NCBI RefSeq assembly: GCF_023898865.1
Contig: NZ_JAGSOV010000056.1
Location: 1 to 51,189 of the forward strand
DNA: 51,189 bases
From: Pseudonocardia humida
GTDB taxonomy: Bacteria; Actinomycetota; Actinomycetes; Mycobacteriales; Pseudonocardiaceae
Direction: 5' to 3'
This document shows positions 16,820 to 24,136 of the stretch, in pieces. Positions within the stretch are counted from its first letter, which is position 1, and the number at the start of each line of letters is the position of its first letter. Below the pieces are notes generated by a model that did not search any database, was not told where the DNA came from, and saw nothing but the letters and a program-made list of their open reading frames with translations. The position numbers and the translations under genes were made by a program.

Positions 16820-17842
16820 ATGACCAGGTCGGGTGCCCCCGCTCCCCGGGCGAGGCGATCGCTGCTGATCCCCTTCGCCGTCGCCGCGTTCCTGATCACC
16901 ACGGCGTGCAGCGCGTTGAGCGGGTCGCAGGCCCAACCGCAGCAGGCGGCTCCGGGGCCCGCGCAGCCCGGGAACCTGGAGAAGACCGAGCTGCAGGTGG
17001 GGGTGCTGCCGATCGTCGACCTCGCCGCCGTGCAGCGCGCGCAGAGCGCGGGCCACTTCGGCGCCGAGGGGCTCGACGTGACGCTGGTGACGATCCAGGG
17101 CGGGGCGGTGGCGATCCCGCAGCTGGTCTCCGGCGACCTCGATCTGAGCTGGACCAGCTGGCCGTCCGTGATCCTGGCCCAGGCCCAGGGCATCGACGAC
17201 TTCCGCGTCCTGCAGCCCGGCTACGAGACGGCGGAGAAGTCGTTCCAGCTGGTGACGATGCCGGACTCGGTGGTACGCACCCCGCAGGACCTGGCGGGCA
17301 AGCGGGTGGCCACCAACACGTTCAACAGCATCACCGAGATCATGGCCCGCTCGGCGATGCAGGACGCCGGGGTCGACCCGGAGACCGTGGAGTTCGTCGA
17401 GCTGCCCTTCCCGGACATGATCCCGGGCCTGCAGAACGACCAGATCGACGCGGCCATCCTGCTGGAGCCGTTCATCGCGCTGGCCAAGAGCCGGCTCGAC
17501 GCGCGGAGCGTCCTGGACGTGGCCGCCGGGCCGACGGCGGAGCTGCCCATCGCGGGCGTCGCCACCACGTCCCGGTTCGCCCAGGAGAACCCGAACACCC
17601 TCGCCGCGTTCGAGCGCGCGCTGGGCAAGGCGCAGTACGAGATGGCCGACCGGTCGGTCGTCGAGCAGACCCTGCCGGAGTACACCACGGTCGAGCCGGA
17701 GATCGTGGCGCAGCTGACGCTCGGGGCCTGGCCTACGGCGCTGGCGGCGCCCGACCTGCAACGGGTGTCGGACCTGATGCTGCGCTTCGGGGTGCTCACG
17801 CAGGAGTTCGACGTCGCGGAGCTGCTCGCGCCGCCGGGCTGA
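16820..17842 (+). CDS. ABC substrate-binding lipoprotein, SsuA/THI5-like
   Basis: This 340-residue exported lipoprotein has a basic N-terminus, a hydrophobic segment and the lipobox ITTAC. The mature part has the NMT1/THI5-SsuA pattern (VGVLPIVDLAAVQRAQSAG, then DLAGKRVATNTF and AAILLEPFIALA). Such proteins capture nitrate, sulfonates, taurine or thiamine precursors for ABC import. ATG 16820 is preceded by GAGGAGG, and the upstream in-frame sequence is Arg-rich and not coding-like. No permease or ATPase gene adjoins it; the next gene is an NADH dehydrogenase, so the partner subunits must be elsewhere. Confidence 0.85.
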   Translation: MTRSGAPAPRARRSLLIPFAVAAFLITTACSALSGSQAQPQQAAPGPAQPGNLEKTELQVGVLPIVDLAAVQRAQSAGHFGAEGLDVTLVTIQGGAVAIPQLVSGDLDLSWTSWPSVILAQAQGIDDFRVLQPGYETAEKSFQLVTMPDSVVRTPQDLAGKRVATNTFNSITEIMARSAMQDAGVDPETVEFVELPFPDMIPGLQNDQIDAAILLEPFIALAKSRLDARSVLDVAAGPTAELPIAGVATTSRFAQENPNTLAAFERALGKAQYEMADRSVVEQTLPEYTTVEPEIVAQLTLGAWPTALAAPDLQRVSDLMLRFGVLTQEFDVAELLAPPG

Positions 17843-17915
17843 CCGACCGGCGAGCGGGGCGCGGTCGGAACCCGCTCCTGGTCGTCCGGGCGGCGATCGG
17901 GTAGAGAGACGAGGC

Positions 17916-19268
17916 GTGGCGAGCAGCGGTGGGACTGTCGTGTCCGCGAACGGGTGGAAGGGGGACGGGCGCCCCCGGGTGGTCGTGATCGGGGCGGGTT
18001 TCGCCGGCTACCACGCCGTGCGGACCATGCGGAAGCGGCTGCGCGAGGCCGCCGAGGTCGTCCTGGTCAACCCGACCGACTACTTCCTCTACCTGCCGCT
18101 GCTGCCCGAGGTCGCGACCGGCGTCGTCGACCCGCGGCGCATCTCGGTGTCGCTGACCGCGACCCTGCCCGGCGTGCGGCTGGTGCTGGGCGAGGTCGAC
18201 GCCGTCGACATCCGGGCGCAGCGGGTCTCCTGGACCGACCCCGAAGGCACCCGCGGCGGGATCGACTACGACCGCCTGGTCGTCGCCGTGGGCAGCGTCA
18301 ACAAGCTGCTGCCGGTGCCCGGGGTGGCCGAGCACGCGCACGGGTTCCGCGGCATCCCCGAAGCCCTCTACCTGCGCGACCACATCGTGCGCCAGATGGA
18401 GCTGGCCGCGGCCGCCGACGACCCGGCGGAGCGGCGGGCGCGCAGCACGTTCGTGGTGGTCGGTGCGGGCTACACCGGCACCGAGGTCGCCGCGCAGGGC
18501 GTGCTGTTCACCGACGTGCTGGCCCGCTCGATCGCCGGGCTGGAGGGGGTGCGGCCGCGGTGGATGCTGCTCGACCTCGCCCCGAGGGTGCTCCCCGAGC
18601 TGGACGAGCGGCTCTCGCGCGAGGCCGACGCGGTGCTGCGCCGCCGCGGGGTCGAGGTGCGCACGGAGCAGTCGGTGGCCGAGGCCGGCCCCGGCTGGGT
18701 GCGCCTGACCACCGGTGAGCAGGTGCCCACCCGGACCATCGCGTGGTGCGTCGGCGTCCGCCCCGACCCGCTGGTCGAGGCGCTCGGCGCGCAGACGGCC
18801 AAGGGCAGGCTCGTCGTCGACGACGACCTGTTCGTCCCCGGCTGCCCGAACGTCCTGGCCTGCGGGGACGCCGCCGCCGTCCCCGACCGCACCCGCCCCG
18901 GCCAGTACACCGCGATGACCGCGCAGCACGCCCAGCGGCAGGGCAAGCTGGCCGGGCGCAACGTCGCGGCCTCCCTCGGGCACGGGAAGGCCGGCCGCTA
19001 CCGCCACCACGACCTCGGGTGGGTCGTGGAGCTGGGCGGGACCGACGCCGCGGCGAACCCGCTGCACGTGCCGCTGACCGGGCTGCCCGCCGCCGCGGTC
19101 ACCCGCGGCTACCACCTGCTGTCGATGCCGGGCAACCGGATCCGGGTGGCCGCCGACTGGCTGCTCGACGCCACGGTCGGCCGGCAGACCGTGCAGCTGG
19201 GCCTGGTCCGCTCGCCCGCGGTGCCGCTGGACACGACCAGCCCGGAGGTCGCGCGGCGGCCCGGCTGA
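17916..19268 (+). CDS. ndh: Type II NADH dehydrogenase (NDH-2)
   Basis: This 450-residue single-subunit flavoenzyme would pass electrons from NADH to quinone at the inner face of the membrane without pumping protons. Two dinucleotide folds are visible: VVVIGAGFAGYHAV near residue 22 for FAD and FVVVGAGYTGTEVA near residue 178 for NADH. The family's CGDAAAVPD segment and QHAQRQGKLAGRN are also present. The length matches NDH-2. The start is GTG 17916, 73 bases after the lipoprotein gene. It is followed by a small open frame and a strong terminator hairpin. Confidence 0.9.
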   Translation: MASSGGTVVSANGWKGDGRPRVVVIGAGFAGYHAVRTMRKRLREAAEVVLVNPTDYFLYLPLLPEVATGVVDPRRISVSLTATLPGVRLVLGEVDAVDIRAQRVSWTDPEGTRGGIDYDRLVVAVGSVNKLLPVPGVAEHAHGFRGIPEALYLRDHIVRQMELAAAADDPAERRARSTFVVVGAGYTGTEVAAQGVLFTDVLARSIAGLEGVRPRWMLLDLAPRVLPELDERLSREADAVLRRRGVEVRTEQSVAEAGPGWVRLTTGEQVPTRTIAWCVGVRPDPLVEALGAQTAKGRLVVDDDLFVPGCPNVLACGDAAAVPDRTRPGQYTAMTAQHAQRQGKLAGRNVAASLGHGKAGRYRHHDLGWVVELGGTDAAANPLHVPLTGLPAAAVTRGYHLLSMPGNRIRVAADWLLDATVGRQTVQLGLVRSPAVPLDTTSPEVARRPG

Positions 19269-19303
19269 CCGCCGGCTCAGCCGCCTTCGAGGGTCCGCGC
19301 GAT

Positions 19304-19444
19304 GTGCTCAACCCGCGGCTTGCCGAGCCGGGCAACGCCGCGGCCGCGGGCCTCGACCCGGTGGCCGACTACGCGCTCACCCCGCAGGGCTGGCGGCAGC
19401 TGCTCGACCGGGCCGACGCGACGCCGGTCGCCCACTCCTGCTGA
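19304..19444 (+). CDS. Possible 46-residue small protein or gene remnant
   Basis: A GTG at 19304 with GAGGG 9 bases upstream opens a 46-codon frame ending just before the hairpin at 19472. Nearly every third base is G or C and the product is protein-like (VLNPRLAEPGN near the start, YALTPQGWRQLLDRADATPV near the end, final Cys). I know no family for it. It could be a real small protein co-transcribed with NDH-2 or the 3' remnant of a lost gene. Confidence 0.35.
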   Translation: MLNPRLAEPGNAAAAGLDPVADYALTPQGWRQLLDRADATPVAHSC

Positions 19445-19471
19445 CAGCCGCGCGTCCGGTACGTCCTCACG

Positions 19472-19524
19472 GTCAGGAAAGCCACCATCAGGACGTCAGG
19501 TGTCCTGATGGTGGCTTTCCTGAC
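19472..19524. terminator. 23-bp perfect terminator hairpin
   Basis: Bases 19472-19494 (starting GTCAGGAAAGCC) and 19502-19524 are exact reverse complements around a 7-base loop. They lie between the plus-strand NDH-2 region and the convergent aldo/keto reductase. The arms are notably poorer in G and C than the surroundings and end in CTTTCC or GGAAAG, suggesting a dispersed terminator family. Confidence 0.9.
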
Positions 19525-19542
19525 ATCGGGCGGGGGGTGGGA

Positions 19543-20568
19543 TCAGACGGGGCGGCGGCGCGGGTTGGCCCGGCCGACGAGGGCCGCGTCGCGCGTCGCC
19601 ACCTCGCCGAGCGCCTCCTCGATCCGGGTCATCGCCTCCGGCGGGATCCGCACGCCGGCGGCCTTCGCGTTCTCGGCCACCTGCTCCGGACTCGATGCCC
19701 CGACGATCGCGGCGGAGACGTTCGGGTTCTGCAGGACCCAGGCCACCGCCAGCTGGGCCATGGTCAGGCCGAGGTCGTCGGCGATGGGACGCAGCTGCTG
19801 CACCCCGGCCAGCACGTCGTCCTTCATCCAGCGGCTGATCATGTTCGCGCCGCCCTTGTCGTCGGTGGCCCGGGAGCCCTGCGGGGGCTGCTCGCCCGGG
19901 CGGTACTTCCCGGTCAGCGTGCCCTGGGCGACGGGGGAGAACACGATCTGGCCCAGGCCGAGCTCCTCGCAGGTCGGCACGACCTCGTCCTCGATGATCC
20001 GCCAGAGCATCGAGTACTGCGGCTGGCTGGACACCAGGGAGACGCCCAGCTCGGTGGCCAGCGCGTGGCCGCGGCGGATCTGGTCGGGCGTCCACTCGCT
20101 GACCCCGATGTAGAGGGCCTTGCCCGCGCGGACGACGTCGGCGAAGGCCTGCATCGTCTCCTCGAGCGGGGTGAACAGGTCGTAGCGGTGGGCCTGGTAC
20201 AGGTCGACGTAGTCGGTGCCCAGCCGGCGCAGGCTGCCCTCGATCCCCTCCATGATGTGCTTGCGCGAGAGCCCGGTGTCGTTCTTGCCCTTGGGGTCGG
20301 GCCCGACCGGCCAGTAGACCTTGGTGAAGATCTCCAGCGACTCGCGGCGCTCGCCCTTCAGCGCGGCCCCGAGCACCTCCTCGGCGCGGCCGTTGGCGTA
20401 GACGTCGGCGGTGTCGAAGCTGGTGATGCCGTTGTCGAGCGCCGCGCGCACGCACTGCGTCGCGACGTCGTTCTCGACCTGGGAACCGTGGGTGAGCCAG
20501 TTGCCGTAGGTGATCTCGGAGATCTGCAGGCCGGACCGGCCGAGGTAGCGGAATTCCACATCGACCAT
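19543..20568 (-). CDS. Aldo/keto reductase
   Basis: This 341-residue NADPH-dependent oxidoreductase belongs to the Kv-beta/YghZ-like branch of the AKR superfamily. The barrel starts with FRYLGRSGLQISEITYGNW. The catalytic tetrad is visible as Asp and Tyr in FDTADVYANGRAEE, Lys in IFTKVYW and His in LYQAHRYD. The coenzyme site GASSPEQVAENAKA is near the C-terminus. ATG 20568 lies 20 bases after the stop of the ABC half-transporter gene, so it is the last gene of that operon. Its substrate is unknown; a link to siderophore or redox chemistry is only contextual. Confidence 0.9.
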   Translation of the reverse strand: MVDVEFRYLGRSGLQISEITYGNWLTHGSQVENDVATQCVRAALDNGITSFDTADVYANGRAEEVLGAALKGERRESLEIFTKVYWPVGPDPKGKNDTGLSRKHIMEGIEGSLRRLGTDYVDLYQAHRYDLFTPLEETMQAFADVVRAGKALYIGVSEWTPDQIRRGHALATELGVSLVSSQPQYSMLWRIIEDEVVPTCEELGLGQIVFSPVAQGTLTGKYRPGEQPPQGSRATDDKGGANMISRWMKDDVLAGVQQLRPIADDLGLTMAQLAVAWVLQNPNVSAAIVGASSPEQVAENAKAAGVRIPPEAMTRIEEALGEVATRDAALVGRANPRRRPV

Positions 20569-20588
20569 CGTGCCCCGACCGGTCGGGT

Positions 20589-22349
20589 TCACACCTGCCA
20601 GGCCGCCCAGAGCTCGGCGTAGTGCCCACCGGCGGCCAGCAGCTCCTCGTGCGAGCCCGCTTCGACGACGCGGCCGTCGGCCATCACCAGGATCCGGTCG
20701 GCGCGGCTGGCCTGGCGCAGCCGGTGGGCCACGACCAGGCCGGTCCGCCCGTCCAGGACGGCGTCCGCGGCGTCCTCCAGCCGGGTCGCGCTGCGGCTGC
20801 CCGACTCCGCGGTGGCCTCGTCGAGGACCACCACCACCGGGTCGGCCAGCAGCGCGCGGGCCAGCGCGACCTGCGCGGCCTGCTCGGGGGTGAGGCTGTG
20901 GCCGAGCTCGCCGACGACGGTCCGCGCCCCCTGCGGCAGGGCGGCGACCCAGGCGTCGGCGCCGGTGGTCTTCAGCGCCCGCTCGATCTCGTCGTCGGTG
21001 GCGTCGGGGCGGGCCAGGCGCAGGTCGTCGGCCAGCGGGCCGGCGAACACGTGCGCCTCCTGGGAGACCAGCACGACCGGTTTCGGGCTCGCCGAGCCGA
21101 ACCGCTCGACGGGGGTGCCGCCCACGGTCACCTCGCCCGCGCTGGGCGCGGCCAGCCCGGCGAGCAGCACGGCCAGCGTCGACTTGCCCGCGCCGCTCGG
21201 CCCGACCAGCGCCACCCGCTCGCCCGCGGCCAGCGCCACCGTGACGTCGTGCAGGACCTCGGCGCTCGCGTAGCGGTGGCTGACGCCGCGGGCGAGGACC
21301 TCGCCGGTCGGCCGCTGGGCCGGGGCCGGGGTCGGTTCCGGCGCTGCGGTGACGACGCCGACGATCCGGGACAGGCTGGCCACCGCCGACTGCAGCTCGT
21401 CGAAGCTCATCATGATCATCCCGATCGGGTTGAACATGCGGTGGAAGTACAGCGCCGCCGCGGTCACCTCGCCGACGGTCGCGGTGCCCGCGGCCACCAC
21501 CGCGAACCCGACCGCCACGATCGAGGCCAGCCCGACCAGCTCGGCGATGTTCATCCACTTGCCCCACGCGGTGCCGAACCAGAGCACGTCGCGGGAGATG
21601 TCGCGGGCCCGGGCCGAGGAGGCGGTGATCCGCTCGGCGTGCGCGGTCTCGGCGCCGTAGGCGCGCACGGTGCGCAGACCGTCCAACGTGGACACCAGGG
21701 CCTCCGCCCTGTCGGCGAACGCGGCCCGCTCGGCCGCGTACCGGCGCCCGGCCCGCGGGAGGTACCAGCGCAGCGAGAGCGCGTAGACCGGCAGGGCCGT
21801 CAGCCCGGCCACGGCCAGCCACGGGTCGAGGGCGACCAGCCCGGCCACCGTCAGCGCGACGGTCAGCAGCGCCCCGACCAGGGGCGCCAGCAGTCGGGTG
21901 ACCACGTCGGCGACGACGCCGACGTCGTCGCCGACCCGGCTGAGCAGGTCGCCGCGCCCGCTCTCCTCCAGCTCGCCCGCGGGCAGGCGCAGGGCGGACG
22001 AGACGGTCTGCTCGCGCAGGCGGGCCAGCACGTGCTGCCCGATCCGCACGACCAGCGCCGCGCTGACCGCGGTGAGCACCGCGCCGAGCAGCCCGGCCGC
22101 ACCGACCAGCACGGCCGAGGCGACCACCGCGCCGGGCTCCCCGCCGGTCAGCACGGTGTCCACGATCCGACCCACCGCCCACGGCGCCACCAGGCCCGCG
22201 GCCGAGGCCAGCGCGGCCAGCGCGACGGTGGCGACGGCCGGGCCGCGCCGGTCGCGCACGTAGGTGCCGATCACCCGGCGCACCTCGCGCCCGGTCGCCA
22301 GCGGCAGCCGGACCCCCGGGGCGGGCTGCGCCCCGTCGGTGCCGCTCAT
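20589..22349 (-). CDS. ABC half-transporter with intact Walker motifs but degenerate signature
   Basis: This 586-residue type IV ABC protein has six membrane helices (residues about 35-310) followed by an ATPase domain. Walker A is canonical (GPSGAGKST, 383-391), as are the Q-loop Gln430, Walker B with catalytic Glu (VVVVLDE, 505-511) and switch His542. The signature reads SLTPEQ (485-490) in place of LSGGQ, and the D-loop is ESGSRS. This complements the partner gene, which has the opposite defects. The ATGA overlap at 22346-22349 couples the pair. Comparable pairs occur next to siderophore loci in Streptomyces, so iron-siderophore transport is inferred, helped by the iron-box-like site upstream. 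Confidence 0.85.
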   Translation of the reverse strand: MSGTDGAQPAPGVRLPLATGREVRRVIGTYVRDRRGPAVATVALAALASAAGLVAPWAVGRIVDTVLTGGEPGAVVASAVLVGAAGLLGAVLTAVSAALVVRIGQHVLARLREQTVSSALRLPAGELEESGRGDLLSRVGDDVGVVADVVTRLLAPLVGALLTVALTVAGLVALDPWLAVAGLTALPVYALSLRWYLPRAGRRYAAERAAFADRAEALVSTLDGLRTVRAYGAETAHAERITASSARARDISRDVLWFGTAWGKWMNIAELVGLASIVAVGFAVVAAGTATVGEVTAAALYFHRMFNPIGMIMMSFDELQSAVASLSRIVGVVTAAPEPTPAPAQRPTGEVLARGVSHRYASAEVLHDVTVALAAGERVALVGPSGAGKSTLAVLLAGLAAPSAGEVTVGGTPVERFGSASPKPVVLVSQEAHVFAGPLADDLRLARPDATDDEIERALKTTGADAWVAALPQGARTVVGELGHSLTPEQAAQVALARALLADPVVVVLDEATAESGSRSATRLEDAADAVLDGRTGLVVAHRLRQASRADRILVMADGRVVEAGSHEELLAAGGHYAELWAAWQV

Positions 22350-23905
22350 CCGAGCACCGCCGCCCGGTAGCCGGCGTCGCGGACGAGCAGGTCGTGGTGC
22401 CCGCCGGTGACGGACGCGCCGTCCTCGCCGACCACGACGACCCGGTCGGTGCGGGAGAGCAGGACCGGGCTGGTGGTGAACACCACGGTGGTGCGCCCGG
22501 CGCCGGCCGGGTGCCGCAGGCTGCGGATGCCGTCGGCGACGATCTCCTCGGTGACCGAATCGACGGCCGTGGTCGACTCGACGAGCACGAGCACCGGGGG
22601 GTCGGCGTGCAGGGCGCGGGCCAGTGCCAGGCGCTGGCGCTGGCCGCCGGACAGGCTCAGGCCGCGGTCGCGCACCGGCTCGGCCAGGCCCCGGGGCTGG
22701 GCGTCGACGAACTCGGCGGCCCCGGCCGCCGCCACCGCGGGCCCGGGATCCGGTGGCGCGGCGTCGTCCGCGGGGCGCCCGAGGGCCAGGTTGTCGGCGA
22801 TGGTGCCGGCGAACAGGTCGGGCCGGTGCGGCTCGACGTGCACCGGGCCGGCCTCGCCGTCGACGCGCAGGACGGCGCCGCGGGCGCCGGGATCACCGCG
22901 CAGCGCGGCGACGGCCCGCTCGACCACCGCCGGCCGGGCCACGACGCCGACCAGCTCACCGGCGCGCAGGTCGAGTTCGAGGGGGGCGTCGTCGTCCGCG
23001 GTCGCGCCGGGCTCGTCGGGCGCCTCGGCCAGCACCGCGGCGACCCGACCCGCGCTGGCCTTGGCCGAGGCCCCGATCTGCAGGTGGAGGCCGATGCCGG
23101 CCAGCGGCTCGGAGATGAACTGGGCGGCCCCGACGGCGGCCACGAACGAGCCGACGGTGATGGCGCCGTCCAGGGCGAGCAGCCCGGCCGCGGCCGCCGA
23201 CACCGCCAGCACGATGCCGCCGGCCAGCACGGTCGCCCCGAGCTGGACCGCCTTGGCCGCTCCCGCGCGCACGCCCGCCCGCTCGGCGTGCCGGCTCACC
23301 TCCCGGTAGCGGGCGGCGGCGTTGCGCTGGGCGCCCAGCCCGTGCAGCACGCGCAGGCCGGTGACCAGGTCGGTGGCCAGCGCCGACGCGGCGGCCAGCG
23401 TCTCCTGCTGGGTCTCGACCCGGCGCGACAGCCATGGCGAGAGCGCGTTGAGCGCGAACGTCACCGCGGCCGCGGTGACGATCAGGCCGGCGCCCAGCCG
23501 CAGGTCGATGCCCAGCAGGATCGCCGAGCTGACGGCCAGCGCGGCCGTCGCGCCGGCCAGCCCGGACACCCAGACGACCGCGCCCGCGGCCAGGTCGGCG
23601 TCGGAGGAGGCGATGGACAGCAGCTCGCCATGGCGCCGCCGCACGCCACGCCCGCCCATCACCCGCCCCGCGAGCTCCGTGCGCAGGTGGTGGCCCTCGT
23701 CGATCTCGGCAGCGCCGGCGAGCCGGGCGAACCAGCGGTAGCACATGGTCAGCACGCCGAACAGCGCGATCAACCCGGCCAGGGTGAGCACCAGCGCGGT
23801 GGGCTCGCCGGAGGCCACCGAGGCGTCGATGGCCAGGCCGATGGCCAACGGGACGGTGGCCTCGCACGCCTGGTGGCCCACGAAGCAGAGCGCGGCGCCG
23901 ATCAC
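22346..23905 (-). CDS. ABC half-transporter with lost Walker A but intact LSGGQ signature
   Basis: This is the partner subunit, 519 residues from GTG 23905. It has a six-helix membrane domain and an ATPase domain in which the Walker A position reads GVVARPAVVE (320-329) with no P-loop Lys. Walker B is VLVLVES (Asp to Val442, Glu443 kept) and the switch His is replaced (VVFTTSP). The LSGGQ signature (418-422) and D-loop Asp449 are intact. In-frame codons upstream of 23905 encode LRSVILRRRRAS, the elbow helix expected of this family, yet there is no ATG, GTG or TTG between the TAA near 24030 and 23905. A GGGGGAG (23995-24001) lies 5 bases before an ATC at 23989, a possible rare start. Confidence 0.8.
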   Translation of the reverse strand: MIGAALCFVGHQACEATVPLAIGLAIDASVASGEPTALVLTLAGLIALFGVLTMCYRWFARLAGAAEIDEGHHLRTELAGRVMGGRGVRRRHGELLSIASSDADLAAGAVVWVSGLAGATAALAVSSAILLGIDLRLGAGLIVTAAAVTFALNALSPWLSRRVETQQETLAAASALATDLVTGLRVLHGLGAQRNAAARYREVSRHAERAGVRAGAAKAVQLGATVLAGGIVLAVSAAAAGLLALDGAITVGSFVAAVGAAQFISEPLAGIGLHLQIGASAKASAGRVAAVLAEAPDEPGATADDDAPLELDLRAGELVGVVARPAVVERAVAALRGDPGARGAVLRVDGEAGPVHVEPHRPDLFAGTIADNLALGRPADDAAPPDPGPAVAAAGAAEFVDAQPRGLAEPVRDRGLSLSGGQRQRLALARALHADPPVLVLVESTTAVDSVTEEIVADGIRSLRHPAGAGRTTVVFTTSPVLLSRTDRVVVVGEDGASVTGGHHDLLVRDAGYRAAVLG

Positions 23906-24014
23906 GCTCGCCCGGCGCCGGCGCAGGATGACCGATCGCAGCCCGGAGCCGTCATCGCGGACAGGACTGGAACTGCGTGCGCGTGCGATGACGACTCCCC
24001 CGACGATCGGCTCG

Positions 24015-24033
24015 ACAAGTTAGGCGATCCTAA
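24015..24033 (-). promoter_or_regulatory. Probable IdeR/DmdR iron box
   Basis: TTAGGCGATCCTAA (24020-24033) has perfect TTAGG and CCTAA arms and agrees with the inner 14 positions of the IdeR/DmdR1 consensus at 12 sites. The full 19-bp match is 14. It lies directly upstream of the ABC operon and contains a TAGGAT -10-like hexamer on the minus strand, as iron-repressed promoters often do. Confidence 0.6.
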
Positions 24034-24136
24034 CCAAGGGCCGCGGCCGGCGGGTCAGTGCGCACGGGGACGCTAGCAGCGCCCGGGTGACCACGACGGG
24101 CTGGGCACGGGGTCGTGCCGGTGGGAGTGTGCAGGC

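Noticed and set aside
24104..24119. GGCACG-GGGT-CGTGCC hairpin before the acyl-CoA ligase gene
   Set aside because: A 6-bp stem is expected by chance often in DNA this rich in G and C.
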